A stretch of 64,000 nucleotides of DNA from Phlebotomus papatasi (Eukaryota; Arthropoda; Insecta; Diptera; Psychodidae), in contig NC_077223.1 in the NCBI RefSeq assembly GCF_024763615.1, forward strand, positions 23,374,001 to 23,438,000. The letters run 5' to 3'. The position numbers and the translations under genes are program-made. Position 1 is the first letter of the stretch. Each line of letters opens with the position of its first letter. Shown here one piece after another: positions 1 to 12,044 of the stretch. A model generated the notes under the pieces. It worked only from the letters and a program-made list of their open reading frames with translations, was not told where the DNA came from and did not search any database.

Positions 1-121
1 TTGCTCATTAAAATTTTAGAACGATTCACATTAATTGTAGGTAATGAACATTCAAATGTTTGATTTGTATCTTTGAATATATTTGAAAATGTTTGGATGG
101 TTTGCAAAAGGTGGTTTAATG

Positions 122-263
122 CCCAACGCACAATAACTTTTGTTTAGTAAACATGGTTTTGCTATTTCAATGAGAATGAGTGAGATCTAGATCTAGTCAT
201 CTCGCTCATTCTCATGGGAAACCTTGAAAACATGTTTACAAACAAAAGTTATTGTGCGCTGGT
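122..263. mobile_element. Palindromic MITE, copy 1 (CACAATAACTTTTGTTT ends)
   Basis: The two ends are inverted copies that begin GCACAATAACTTTTGTTT. The centre is also palindromic (AGATCTAGATCT, with GAGAATGAG/CTCATTCTC around it), so the whole 142 bp can fold on itself. It has no coding capacity. A second copy, in the opposite orientation, lies at 57862-58002. No clear target-site duplication is visible, so the transposon superfamily is not assigned. Confidence 0.75.
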
Positions 264-548
264 CATAATAAATAATGTTTTCTCATTAATAATGATATCG
301 CAATAATTCTTAAAGTCAATGTAAACCAATTTATCGAACCAAGTAAGCTTTTTATCAATAAATACACAAAATATTTTATCATTAGGTTATTCAAAAACAT
401 AAATCACACATTTGAACGTTCATGAGTGACAATTAATGGGAAACGCATTAAAATTTTATTTAACAAGTGTAATGACACCGTGAATACATTATTTATAAAC
501 TTGATGTAGATGTAGGAGCTGTAATCCTTTCCTTTCAAATCCAATTTA

Positions 549-759
549 TGGGAAAATGGGGCACTTTTGAATTAGAGCAGCTTTGAAATTCGGCTTTTTC
601 TCCTATTTTTTTTAATTTTTTTTTATTTCGTTATACTTTGCTTCGCAATTATTTTTTTGAGCTAAATTATATCATAACAAGGTCCAGTTTCATTTAAAAA
701 TAGGAGACAAAGCTCAATTTCAAAGTTTTCCCAATTCAAAGGTTCCTCACTACCCCCTA
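549..759. mobile_element. Short inverted-repeat element, GGGGCAC-CTTTGAATT family
   Basis: The ends read GGGAAAATGGGGCAC and, on the other strand, TAGGGGGTAGTGAGGAACC; each is followed by a TTTGAATT block. The body matches in inverted orientation the sequence starting at 48061 and the end at 50147, including the phrase ATGATATAATTTAGCT. It is non-coding. The ends have diverged. Confidence 0.5.
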
Positions 760-763
760 TGTG

Positions 764-1884
764 CAAATTTTAGTCTTATTAACTTTCTTATTAACTTCTA
801 AATAATACATATTTTCCTTATATCTTTTCGTCTTATATAGATATCTTCTTTCATATCTTTTGTTGGAGTACAAAACTGAAAAGAATTTTGTGTTTTTTTT
901 TCTATTTTTAAGTAATAAATTTTATAAATTTGTCTTTGAACATTTTGTTTAATTCTATAAAATATACATACTATATGGACCCAATGAAATTCACTTCAGA
1001 GGGAGAATGAAGTGGGTATAGGTAGGTCCGAACAGCCTAGAATTTCTTTTTGTCACGTTAAAATCACGTTAAAAAAAACGTTCAAAGTCCTGAAAGCCAA
1101 AACTTTGAATTCTTCAAAGTATTACAGCTATTCCTAGAAAAAAATTTCTCCTACAATTTTCTAAAATTTTCTCCGTATAATTTCATTCCTTTTGGGATTT
1201 TAAATTTTTGGTGATTGTGGTTTCGTAATTTTGGCTTTTCCTGATTTTGGTTTTTCGGAATTTTGACCAACTCGGGATTTTGACTTTTTGGGATTTAGCT
1301 TTTCTATTTTCTTTTTTTTATATCTGGTATATGGTGGTATTTAATAAAAATTATAAATTAAAAGAACTTGAAAATTTTAATGAATTAGGACAGATTCTGT
1401 TAAAGCTCAAAAAATCTACTTGTCAAAGAAAAATTTTTAAAAAGTGTTGTAATTTTTAGCAAGATCCTTGAAAAAATTATCATCGATTTAAATGTTCTTC
1501 TATTTTACGATTATCCACGAAAACCGTTTTTTTTTTTTTATAATTATAAATATGTAGCTCAAAAAATTGTTTTCTTTTGGGTATCAGAAACACAAAGGGA
1601 TGAGAGATTTAAGGGGTTACATGAACTGAAAAGCTAAAAAAAAAAGAAAAAAAAACATGTTTTCTCTATTTTGGTTTTAGTATACCAAATGATTTGTTTT
1701 ATATAATTACTTTAACATATAAAATAAAGACTTCTCAAGAATATCTTTCCTAAACTTTTGATTCTAAAATGTTTCAAATTCAGCTATCTCTATAATACGA
1801 TTATCGGCATAACTTATCAAAGATATTTAAAATAAAAGTAAAAACAAAATATTATTTTTCTGTCAGCAGATGAGCAATAATAAT
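764..1884. other. No gene seen: A+T-rich DNA downstream of gene A
   Basis: This stretch has homopolymer runs and simple AT-rich sequence. The only open frame of note (1247-1459, 70 codons) is low-complexity, with no recognisable domain or splice context. I see nothing else in it. Confidence 0.6.
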
Positions 1885-1885
1885 A

Positions 1886-2544
1886 GGGTAAGTGTGCCAA
1901 ATTTGTGGACCTGTCTCCGATTTCCCTTCCTAAACTAAGTGAGATTAGTCGCGGTCACTTCACTAAAGCTTTGTTTCTTGATCTATTGAATTTAATATGT
2001 ATATATCTCTATGGCTTATACGGTCAGTGAACCAGGGTTTCTGCCGTTTACCTGGGGAGACCGGTTGTGAAGTCGGTCGGCAGCCGCAAACAGTTGATTG
2101 AAATAAATTTGAATTGAATTGAATTGAATTGAAATTTCAGCATAGTTGCATGCAAGCGACAAGGTCTCAAGTTTGAAATATAATATTTTTAATAAAAATT
2201 GAATATTTATGTTACTCTTTTATAAGGAGTGTTGCTTGGAACCTTGCAGACAGTTTATCATCTTTACTTTCTCTAAAATCATTCTTAATACATTTTAAAA
2301 TGAATAAAAATGTAGACATAGCATTGGTGGCCTATTTCGGCCACCTTCATTCTCATAGTTCCTTTCCCTTCCAGAATTCTTTCAATGTCTTTTTCATATC
2401 ATCTTGCTCGTCGAAGCGACATTTTTTTGTTATTTTTTTAATTGTATAAGCTCTAGTGTATGCAAAAACTAAAAATTCATGGAAATTCGTGGAACAAAAA
2501 AGTGGCCGGAATTGCAAGCTGGCCGGAATTTGGCACACTTACCC
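1886..2544 (-). mobile_element. pogo-like MITE with TA target site, carrying a retroposon insert
   Basis: Inverted ends GGGTAAGTGTGCCAAATTT / AATTTGGCACACTTACCC are flanked by TA (1884-1885 and 2545-2546). Reading on the minus strand, a fragment near 2430-2345 ends CRFDEQDDMKKTLKEFWKGK and stops. The same short peptide recurs in the 62301 copy and resembles the start of pogo/Tigger transposases. A retroposon tail with (TTGAA)n lies inside at about 1985-2135. The copy at 62301-62728 has the opposite orientation. Confidence 0.75.
1985..2135 (+). mobile_element. Retroposon 3' end with (TTGAA)n tail
   Basis: A locally GC-richer segment ending GATTGAAATAAATTTGAATT, followed by TTGAA repeats to about 2133, interrupts the inverted-repeat element at 1886-2544. 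A 3' segment plus simple-repeat tail is the usual form of a 5'-truncated non-LTR retrotransposon or SINE. No coding motif remains, so the family is not assigned. Confidence 0.45.
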
Positions 2545-2603
2545 TAATAATAATTTTTATTGGCATTTTTTGTATTATTTCTCAATATTAATCGCAGTAT
2601 TAA

Positions 2604-2743
2604 CCCTTAAAGGACAATTAGGGACACCGACGTCTTAAAAAAAAAATCCTACGGTCTTTTAAAGTTATATTTTTCTCTAAGAAATCAGAAAAAGTGATTT
2701 TCTCTGCCTCCAATTTTTGAATTTCTTGTCCTTAAATAAAGGG
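2604..2743. mobile_element. piggyBac-type MITE flanked by TTAA
   Basis: The ends CCCTTAAAGGACAA and TTGTCCTTAAATAAAGGG are inverted copies flanked on both sides by TTAA (2600-2603 and 2744-2747). A TTAA target duplication with CCCTTT-type ends is the hallmark of the piggyBac superfamily. At 140 bp it is a non-autonomous derivative. A longer relative lies at 22514-23026. Confidence 0.7.
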
Positions 2744-2747
2744 TTAA

Positions 2748-3951
2748 AAACAAAACAAAATTGAAAACTTTGGCCATTTTATCCCCAAATTTTTGGTTTC
2801 ACATCAAGTTTTGCTTTAAAAAATAAATTGGGATTCTTTTTTTTTTAATATTTATTTAAGCTCTAGTAAATCTTTTCTAGAGCAAGAATCCGTTTAACCC
2901 CTTGAGACCTAAATGAATGAGACTCATTGGAGTTTACAACTGTTTGAGTAATTCCAAAAAAGATTACAAATGAAAAAAATATGATTAGCGCAGAGAAGCT
3001 TATGGTAGCTGAGATTTTTTAGGCAACCGCAGAGTGGAAGCTTCTCTGAAAACCTGCAAATTTGTTTCTAAGCTGAACTTTTGAGATAAAGAATCGTATC
3101 AAGCAACGTGATCTTCACAATATAACTAAATATATTAAAAAAAATTATTTTTCCGATTTTTTTTCTTAAGATAACTTATTGTTTTCTTTATGAATCCAAG
3201 CACAAAAATCATGAAAAATTACCCAAGCCAAGACCTATTACTTATGCTTTTCTTAAGTTTTTTTTGCGAAAGGAAAAGACTTATCTTTACCTCTGATCCG
3301 AAATAAGTCTCAGCGATTTCTCCCACCTTTCGGAATTGCAAAAGCTGTACATTTTTTGGAAAATCAAACACATTTAATTTTACTAATTGGTCTAACAAAG
3401 TTTATTGAACTATGTTGATTAACAAAAATTCTCTGCCTCGTCTAAAAATATCAACTATTACGAGTATGCATATTTCACGGGATTCAGTTAAATTACGTAA
3501 AATTCTATCTTGATATTTACACCTAATTCAGCAATTTTACTACACCAATGAAAATTAATGGCTTTAGGAAATCTTTCCTCTTTTTAAATGCCTATTTTGG
3601 AAAATATCCACAAGAAAATATATAGAATATTTTTTTTCTTTTCTATTTTTTTTATATAAAATTAAGGCACATTTCACTACAAAGTCTTTACAGTAAATTC
3701 TAACATCGTGTCTTCAATTAATTTACACACAGAGATACAAAAAATGAAAATTCTAAAGATATTTACAAAATATTCTAGAATAAGTTTTAAACATTATTTT
3801 TCTTTAATAGTAATATGGTGCTCTTTTCTCTCAAATATCTCTTGAAAATATCAACAAATCCATTTTGATAAATTTTCATGCTGATATCACAGAATAGTGG
3901 CTAAATTCTTGTTGGCTCGATGGAAAAATCATCGCTTTCACATTTATCTCT
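2748..3951 (-). other. Region downstream of gene A (probable 3' UTR and beyond)
   Basis: No open frame or repeat with a recognisable structure is seen. The part next to the stop codon of gene A is expected to be its 3' UTR. The first clean minus-strand AATAAA is at 3406-3401, which would give a 3' UTR of about 0.55 kb. This end is inferred from the hexamer alone. Confidence 0.4.
3401..3406 (-). terminator. Candidate poly(A) signal of gene A
   Basis: The plus-strand TTTATT reads AATAAA on the minus strand, about 550 nt past the stop codon at 3952. AATAAA is common by chance in DNA this AT-rich, so it is only a candidate. Confidence 0.25.
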
Positions 3952-6730
3952 CTATGCTGAAGGCTTTGATGAGGATTTGGCTTCATTTCGGGCATCCTCC
4001 CAGCGCTTGATGTAGTTCAGGGGTACAATAATCAAAGCTGAGAGGGTCATTAAACCTCCAGATAGCCAGAAGGCGGCATCGTGACTCTGAGTCAGACCCA
4101 TAAATGCTCCTGCAAATAATATGTTTTTCTTGCAATTATCAGCAATTTATATACTTAATTCTACTTCATAAATTAAGTATTTTAAAGAGCTTTATCGTAT
4201 TTCAGAAAGCCCTCAAATTCCATTCTGTTGCTTGGATAACCAATTGTCGTAACTCACTCGATCGCCAAATCAGCAATAATACTCAACTTAATCCTTCTGA
4301 TTTAGATGTAAAGAGTAAGTTACGACAATTGCTGATCCAATTAACAATTTCTTAATCTTGGCACTTTAAGCACATGTTTGCTGTCCACCGAAAAAAGAAA
4401 TTGATGGGAACTATCAAGTCTATTGTTTTCCATAGATAAAGCCCTACAATAAAACAGGTAGACAACCGTTATTGTGAAGAATGGTAGCAATTGAGGAATT
4501 TTTTGGATTATCAAATACACCGCGAGATAGGAAAATTCGTGTAAACATGTTGTAAAACATTGGAGTGTAGTTGAACAAGAGGAAGCACCAAGGGTAGCAA
4601 ACGTGAGAGATTATCTCAAATGATTGGGAAATTTTTAAGTACCTAATGGCGTCATCATGACAAAAAGATTACTTGGTAACAATAGGACTTACCGGCAATT
4701 GGAGATCCAATGGCAGCTGCAATTCCCTGGAAGAGCATCAGAATTCCAAAGGCATTTGTTAGTTTTTCCAAGCCCAGAAAATCCACCACAATAATCGAAC
4801 GCAGAGCAGAGAAGCAGGCTACGAGAAAAACAAAGTTTTAATTTCATTGAAATTAGGAAATTTTCAAGAATTTAATCTTACCAATTGCAATTCCAAAGAC
4901 GGCAGCATAAGTGAACTGGAAGGCTTCACTCATTGAATATCCACTGACAATTGTCCCAACACCTCCCAGGATGATGGCAATATTGTTCACATGGAGAGAA
5001 CTGACACCTTTAATTGAACTGATAAGGCCACATCCAATCCTAGCAACGGTATTTGAAATGCCGATTGAGGAAAGCACGAAGACAGCTACTTGCTGGTCCA
5101 TCCCTCGAGCCACAGCTCGAGCGACAATATACATGAAGGGGATGAAGAAGCCCATCATGGTAAGAAAACCACTTAGGGCCAGGAGCAAGAATGTCGGAGA
5201 CCTGGAAGATTACCCAAGGAATCGCTTATTTAGAATCCCAAAGACAAATTGGATCTTTTAGTTACTCACTTAAGCAGAGAAATGTCCAGCATTGTCGCGA
5301 GTGTTCGCTTGACCATCTGTGGGCACAATCTGCAAGACATCTCCTTCTCTTCACGTACATCCTGTTGTGTGGGAAGCCTTGTCACCGACATGTGATAGCC
5401 AAGGGAAGTTTGTGATTGATACTGTGGCAATCTCGTCACAGAACCACTAAAGAAGATGTCATCTCTGTACAATGGCCTAGGGTTATCAGTTGTAGATACT
5501 CTCCTGCTTCCTGGTCGACTAGACTCCCTCTCAGATACCGTATGACGTCTAGCTGGAACAATTACCGGCCGTGTCTCTCCCTCCAGAAGAGCTCCATTTT
5601 CATCAGCCTCGTCTGTCTCTCCCACTGGACGTAACTCCAGAGCTGCAGGCATTAATGGAGCCTGCGTCTCTCTGTCTTCTGAGGAGCGCTTGGTGGAACC
5701 ATTGAGATCCTGTCCACTACCACGGAATACTTCTGAAGCTGTGGGATAGTTGGTGTTGCGATTGGAGCCCATCCAGGTGTTCTGAGCACTACTGTGCACA
5801 GAGTCACCAAGACGTTTCTCCAGAGCATCCTGCTGGAGTTTCTCCTTCTCAGATGCAGCTACTTGGTCAATAGGAACCTAACAAGATAATTCATTCAAAC
5901 TTCAGAACTTTTTCCAATAGCAGAATTTGAAGAAGAAAATTCACCTGAATTGGTTTGATGGGCCGGAAGCAGATGGCAAAGAGAGCACATAGCAAAATAA
6001 TAGCCCCTTGGATGACAAGAGTGATCCTCCAGCTCTGCGAGGTGATGAGGTAAGCAGTGAGCGGAGCAAAGATGAATGTACCAATACCCGAGCCACAGAG
6101 GGAAAGTCCAGTGGCCAGGGCGCGCCATCTCTCGAAATAGTAGCCCACGGTGATTACAGATGGCATATAAATGAGGCCAAAGCCAATCCCTGAAATCACA
6201 CAATGCACCAATAAACTTTCACTGAGAGCTGGTCTAAGAAAAAAAAACCTCTCACCTCCTATGATACCATAAGTTACGTAGAGGAAGACAATGTTGGACG
6301 CAAAGTAAGATGTACTGAATCCTATAGCAGCAATTACAGCTCCCATCATTGTGACTGGCCTGAAGCCCCATCGATTGGCCAGTGCACTGACAAAGGGGCC
6401 CACCATGAGGTAGAACCCACTAAGAAGGGATGTCACAAGAGCCACTTCTGCATCACTTACTTCAAATTCCTCCTTGACAGGCTTCAGGAGACTTCCAGCA
6501 CTGAAGATAATACCATCAACGATGATGTTGCAGCAAAAGGAAGCCATCATCACTACCCAGCCCCAGCCACCGTCCGGTGGAACAACCACAGGAACTGTGG
6601 CCACTTCCTGGACATCCTCACTGGGTGCCTTTACGAGTTCCTTGCCATTGGATACATAAGCCCCATTGGTCTCCTTCTGGGCATCATTGGCGCCATTCTC
6701 TGCCAGCTCTAGTGTGTTCTGTGGTGGCAT
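3952..6730 (-). CDS. Gene A: SLC16 / monocarboxylate-transporter-like 12-helix transporter, six coding exons
   Basis: Exons on the minus strand are 6730-6256, 6189-5945, 5877-5270, 5201-4882, 4818-4693 and 4109-3952. They sum to 1932 nt (643 aa plus TAG), with GT-AG borders and matching phases. The family moves monocarboxylates or related solutes across the plasma membrane. The signature DGGWGW is at residues 53-58. Helices 1-6 run to about residue 240, and GYYFERWRALATG marks the conserved central motif. Residues about 241-440 form a hydrophilic loop with DIFFSGSVTRLPQYQSQ. Helices 7-12 follow, with NTVAR at 493-497 (arginine kept, MCT1-type aspartate replaced by Asn) and VVDFLGLEKLTNAFG in helix 10. 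The start ATG has an in-frame TGA three codons upstream. A splice acceptor just upstream (CTATAG) suggests a separate 5' UTR exon. Gene B, a divergent tandem paralogue, lies upstream. Substrate unknown. Confidence 0.93.
4110..4692 (-). other. Last intron of gene A, with a small hairpin
   Basis: This 583-bp intron lies between the exon ending ATTGCCG and the final exon. It is the only gene A coding intron longer than 70 bp. It contains an imperfect inverted pair, AATTGTCGTAACTCACT near 4240 and AGTAAGTTACGACAATT near 4312, which suggests a degraded short inverted-repeat element. An open frame at 4104-4355 on the plus strand overlaps it and is not considered a gene. Confidence 0.6.
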
Positions 6731-6746
6731 TGGGCTTCAGGTATCC

Positions 6747-8007
6747 CTATAGATCTTTTAATGGATAAAAAGTTCTAGAATATATTCTGTATATCCACTA
6801 AAAATTTAAATTATTATATATCTGCTCAAGGGACATGAAACATCAATGAAACATGTTTCAAAAGCTCTCAGTAAGCTTTCCCAAGGAGGAAAATATGCAA
6901 CTATTTTAATTGATTAGGTCGTATGAGGTTGATATTTATCAATTTATGTAAAATATTAACAAACAAGCAATTTTCTAAATGAGAAAAATACCATGCAAAG
7001 GGGGAAAAAGTGGCGTATTGGTATAATTTTATTGATTTGTCAACAGATTGATCAACAAGTAGTTCCCATTATCTCAATCACTTGCAAAGTGTGAGTTTTT
7101 CCTCCATTTTTTCAACGTTTTACAAATACACTTTTCCCAATGATTGGCATACGCAAATAAGTTCAAGATCATCTCTTGCCTGACACGGTTCAAACAATTT
7201 TTTTCTTCACGCTTCTCGTGGATTAGTTGCGCAACAAGTGATATGAACGGCATGTAAAATATTCTTCTAAAATATTGGTACAAGAGGTATACAATTGATT
7301 CTTATCGCATAGTCATTTTCGTAAGGAATCTAGCTTCAACTGGATTTTTTGTCATTTATTGCAGAGCAAAGTCTTGCCTGGGCAGTGAGCTTTTGAACAT
7401 GCTTGCGAAATTCCACGTATTTAGCGTAAAAATTAACACTTTCATTGGTGACCGCCAAATTCTCGTGATAAGAGTGTCCAACTCTTAATTTACACAGGTA
7501 TTCTTATCATTCTACAAAAGGCAAAGCACGTGTCTTTTTTTCTCAAAAGCCCGTGAGGATCTCATTTCAGTGATTGATCGACCTTTTCTTGATAAAAACC
7601 CACGATAGCAATGCAGATTCACTGATAAGGCAATTTTTTGGACATTCTCAACTCCTAGAAGGCATAAAAAATCACTGTTTTTTTGTGTTAAAACCACAAT
7701 TCTTGGGGGCTCGACTATGCCAAGGAAAACAAATTGGAAACCGTGGTCACGTGCGAGGTTCTCTATATAGAAATTCCACACATAAGGAATGTAATATTCC
7801 TATTTTACGATAATAAATTGCATTGGAATGTAAAGAGAGAGGTGTTAAAAGTATTTTTATATTCAATCTAAAGCAAGTTTTTCCCATTTCAGTTTTTCAC
7901 ATGAAAGATAAACGCAAAATTGAGTGTCAAGTTCAAATGATAATCCAGTTTTTTATGAAAGTTGCTTAAAAGCTCTTAACTAGGGTTAGTTAGGTATATA
8001 TCCTGTA
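6747..8007 (-). other. Upstream of gene A start: probable 3' part of its 5' UTR intron
   Basis: No gene is seen. If the non-coding exon at 15161-14979 belongs to gene A, this is the end of an 8.2-kb first intron with its acceptor at CTATAG (about 6748). The open frames here (7074-7283, 7512-7781, 7574-7813) overlap on opposite strands and show no domain. Confidence 0.4.
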
Positions 8008-8357
8008 GGGGAATTCTGTAATTTTCGTGGCATTGTCACGCGTGAGTTCGAAACCTGACAATGCGATTCGAGCTTTTTTTGTCATATCATATGAGTTCGA
8101 AAATGCAACTCATTGAATTTTAATGAAATCCCTTTTACTTGATGAATTTATGAAAATACAGTACGTCTTGGTTGGATTGTTTAACAAAATTCATTGTCAT
8201 TTGAATTGCTAGAAATCTCAAATATGTGACTTCTGACAATGCCATATGAGCTGAAATGGCAATGTCACGGCTACAGAATCGCATTTTTGAAAAGTATCTC
8301 CTAAGATTCGAACCCAATTTGTCTTATAGCATTGCCAGAGCATTACAGAATTCCCCT
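8008..8357. mobile_element. 350-bp inverted-repeat element, GGGGAATTCTGTAAT ends
   Basis: The ends GGGGAATTCTGTAATTTTCG and, inverted, GCATTACAGAATTCCCC match over about 20 bp with gaps. Inside, GAGTTCGAA and ATATGAGTTCGAAAATGC have inverted partners near 8245-8315. It is non-coding. TA is present on the left only. Confidence 0.6.
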
Positions 8358-8514
8358 CATGATAGGGAAACATTATTAAGTTATTTTATCACAAGCAGCC
8401 TGACCAACTTAATATTCCTGGGTTCTATTTTCCAGTCAATCCGCATTTTGTGAAAAAATGTCGATTTTACAAATTTTGTAAGATCAGGAAAAATGTAAAA
8501 GAGAAAGGAGAATT

Positions 8515-8917
8515 AATGGTGCCATTTCAATGGAAAATGAAAATGGGAAATCTTCATAATAAGATAACCAACATAAGTGCTTCTATATAATCGGCTTCTC
8601 TTGTGTTGGTTTCTGTCATGACTATTTGTGCTTTTGGAACACGCCGCGAGTAATGATGATACTCCAGTAATGTTTCTATTCCAATGAAAAAATGGACATG
8701 TTTTTTTTAACAATTTACTATTTAAAATGCTTCTACATAAGCGACTTTTCTCTGTATTGGTTCCTGTTATGACTTTAAGGTAGTTTCGGTACACGACGAG
8801 AATGGGGAAAACAGTCGAGACAGAAACCAACACAAAAAAAGTCGATAATGCAGAAGCACTTTAGAATGTTCAGGAGAAAGAATTCCCCTTTTAATTTTTC
8901 ATTGGAACAGCACCATT
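8515..8917. mobile_element. Inverted-repeat element, TAATGGTGCCATTTCAATGG ends
   Basis: The left end TAATGGTGCCATTTCAATGG is matched in inverted orientation by TTCATTGGAACAGCACCATTA on the right. Internal blocks with AACCAACACAAAAAAAGTCG and CTTCTACATAA are repeated in both orientations within the element and again at about 9230-9450, a related second copy. Confidence 0.6.
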
Positions 8918-11518
8918 ATGCTATTCTAGTTAAAAATGAACATGTTTTTTAGTACTTTACTCACGGGGGTGACATTTGCTCTGAAAAATGCAACCAGTTT
9001 TAGTGTAAATTTTTTTCTGTTTTCGTACACATTTCACGCGATATCTCCGAAAGTACGTAGGTTGCCAATTTGGGGTTTTCAGTAGCCCATTCCATATTAA
9101 ATTGGCTTTTATTTTGTATTTGTATTTTTTGCTAATTCATTCCACAATGACAGAAAACACCGAATAAACTCCAAAAATTTTTCGGCACGCTAGAAACATA
9201 TGGGAAACATAGGAAACGTCATACCCCTGACCTTACTGTTGTTCTGAAATGTTTCTACATAATAGACTTTTCTTTGTTTCTGATACGACTTTTTGGTGGT
9301 TTTAGAACAGGACGAGGGCTGAAGAAAACAGTTGGGACAGGTACCAACACAAAAAAAGTCGATAATGCAGAGGCACTTGAGAACAGTAAATTGTTTAAAA
9401 AGCTTGTGCATTTTTCATTGGAATACCATCATTAGTGCACCATAATTCTCACTAATCTTTTGCCAATTAATTATAGAGAAAATCATGACAATATATCAGT
9501 AAGACATTCGCAATTCAAAATTGGTAAACTTTTCCTTAAATCTTTTGGAAATTGAGAAATACAATTGGTAGAATTCCATCCTTAAATATAAATAGCTCAG
9601 AAATACAAAAAAAAAACAAGAATGTTTCGAACAATCACAATTTTAGAATTAGGTTCTGCATTTCATCAGAAATAAAATCAAATTCAAAATCGAAAATTTT
9701 AATGCATGACAATAATGAAATATTCTTGGAAATATCTTGGCATATGAGTCATTTAAAGTGATTTCTGATCAATCATCAGAAATCACCAGAATCATCAGAA
9801 AATCAGTAATCAATCAGTGATTACTGAACAAAATGTAGTATTTTACTAATCGCAAATTATTTTTTAAATCTTTTCTATTTTGTTTTTAGCTGAATTACAA
9901 TTATTTTATGTCATTTTATTTTTTATTTTTTTGGAAATATATTTAATCAGAAATCTTTGTACGTTGTCCATTAGATTGCATTTTAAATTTATTTCCGTGT
10001 AACTCTAGCTTTGCAACAACTTATCTAACTGGAAGTTAGATTTAATCCTATGGTTTATCTGTGAGATGAATCTCATAATCTTACTAAGATAGGCAGCAAA
10101 TCATCGAAATTTCGCTGTTTCTAACTTAAATGCGACATAAAACCTTGAAATGGGAGATTAGTCAACCGAGTAATTCCGTGTTTACTGTTTATTTTACTAA
10201 TATAGTTCCTCAAAAAAAAATAATACCCATTTATTGGGCAATAAATCGCAAATTGATTTTCACTGACCCCTGGGGGATAAACACTTTGGAATGCGCCAAT
10301 TTTAAATGCATTCCAGTCAGGGTGGGTTTTTTTCTAAAAATGTCTCAACGAGGTATAAACAAAAATATTTACTGATTAATTGAAGGTTATTTCTTCGAAA
10401 TACTTGTGAGGATGATTCAAAGTATTCGCGGTGTTTGCCCCAGGGGAAAATCCCATTGGTTCAATCCATGGGCATTTCCAGAGTGATTGAAAAAAAAAGT
10501 AAACTCGGTTAAGAATTGTTGCAATGAGAATACCGGTTTGATGTCTCAAACTATGCCTAATTAGCATGTATTAGCAACATATAGTATTTTATTTTTGACA
10601 AATTCTCAAGCAAGTTGTTGACTTGATAAAGTCAACAAGATACTTCGGAGTAACTTTTGCACTTTTCAATCGGTGTCACTGATAATTTATATGAAAATTT
10701 ACACACAGAGTGTGGGAGTATTGTAAAATAATCATTTTCAGTACTTTTTTTATCAATCTTTGGAAGCTTAATCCCCCACAATTTTTATGATAAGAAATTT
10801 CATTTTTTTTCAAGTATTTGACATAGAAGTTGCTAGAGATTAGAAATATCTGAGGGGTCTACATTTTTTTGCTGACTTTCCCACAAGGTTGTTCATTTAT
10901 ATTTTTAAAATTCGTCAATTTTCTTTCACACCATACGCAATGATTGATAAATTGTGGCGCATTTTTTTTAACATTTCGTTGTCAATTTTTCTCACGAGGT
11001 ATAATCACTCAGAGAAAACAAAGAAAATTTTATTGAATATCTATAAGGGCATAAGTCCGTAAGATAAGTCACGATGTTTAACTCTTCGGATTCCTTGGGA
11101 CTCTAGATACTCAAAAAAAAACCCGGGAAAAACAGTTGTTTTGAACTATTTTGAATTTATAAAAATATGATTCTTGTGGATGATTACAAACTATAAGGAT
11201 GTCCAAATGCAGGATACTTTTTTAAAAGGTCAGAATTATTCCCGAGCTAAGAAATTTTTGATTAAAAAATCGTGACATCCCTTTGCTAGATATGCAATGG
11301 TCTAAAAAGAGCAAACGTTTTTTAAAACAAAACCGTCAGTTCAGATTATACGATCCTAAATTCAATAATGCGGCAACAGAAATTTTACGTCCACTAAATG
11401 TTACGAAGTTATCATAAATCACTTTGATAGTTTAGCAATGACAGAAATGGTGAACTGGATACGATTCGAAAGAACATTCGGATAATGCTAAAACGGTTAA
11501 AAACCCGTAAAATGGACA
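8918..11518. other. No gene seen: AT-rich intron or intergenic DNA with a repeat copy
   Basis: The part at 9230-9450 is a degraded relative of the element at 8515-8917 (it shares the AACCAACACAAAAAAAGTCG block). The rest has no recognisable coding or repeat structure. Open frames (9190-9411, 10130-10375, 10376-10567) are short and low-complexity. Confidence 0.5.
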
Positions 11519-11836
11519 ATATATTTGTGCTCAGCAGATCTAAATTATTATGGCTCCGGCACACATTTAGATCAAGAAAATTTCATGAAATCAAAATTCA
11601 AATCCCTTTTTTTCTCACGCATTTTGCATATGTTTATCTCATTCTTTCGCGCTCTTCTTCTTTTAACTATCACCTTAAATTTAACTCAATTGAATTTGAA
11701 GTTTGAAAGAACGAAATATACATATGCAAAGCGTTTGAGAAAAAGTGGGTCTGAATTTCGACTTCATGAAATTTTCCTGATCTAAATGGTGTGCCGGAAC
11801 CATAATAATTCAGATCTGCTGAACACAAATATATAG
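11519..11836. mobile_element. Foldback MITE of the TGGCTCCGGCACAC family, copy 1, with extended arms
   Basis: The core ends ATGGCTCCGGCACAC and GTGTGCCGGAACCAT belong to a family also found at 26949, 57536, 58040 and 58312. In this copy the pairing goes further out, to TTTGTGCTCAGCAGATCT on the left and CAGATCTGCTGAACACAAAT on the right. Either the arms are longer or it sits inside another hairpin element. Confidence 0.75.
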
Positions 11837-11854
11837 TCACTCCATTTTAGGGAT

Positions 11855-12037
11855 TTTAATCATTCTTTCGCACTCTTCTTCTTCTTCTTTTAAACACCGC
11901 TCCAAATTCGATTTAGCTCAATCGAATTTGGAGTGCGAAAGAATGAGACAGACATATGCAAAACGTGTAAGAAAGAAAGGAATGTGAATTCTGACTTTAT
12001 GAAATTTTCCTGACCTAAAAGGTGTACCGGAGCCATT
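11855..12037. mobile_element. TGGCTCCGGCACAC-family MITE, half copy
   Basis: The right half of the family is present, ending CCTAAAAGGTGTACCGGAGC, with the internal hairpin CCAAATTCGATTTAGCTC / GAGCTAAATTGAATTTGG-type pair. The left TIR is missing. It lies next to the fuller copy at 11519-11836. Confidence 0.6.
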
Positions 12038-12044
12038 ATGGAAA

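Noticed and set aside
5266..5799. Separate 177-aa protein starting at an internal Met
   Set aside because: It is exon 3 of gene A (5877-5270) entered at an internal methionine.
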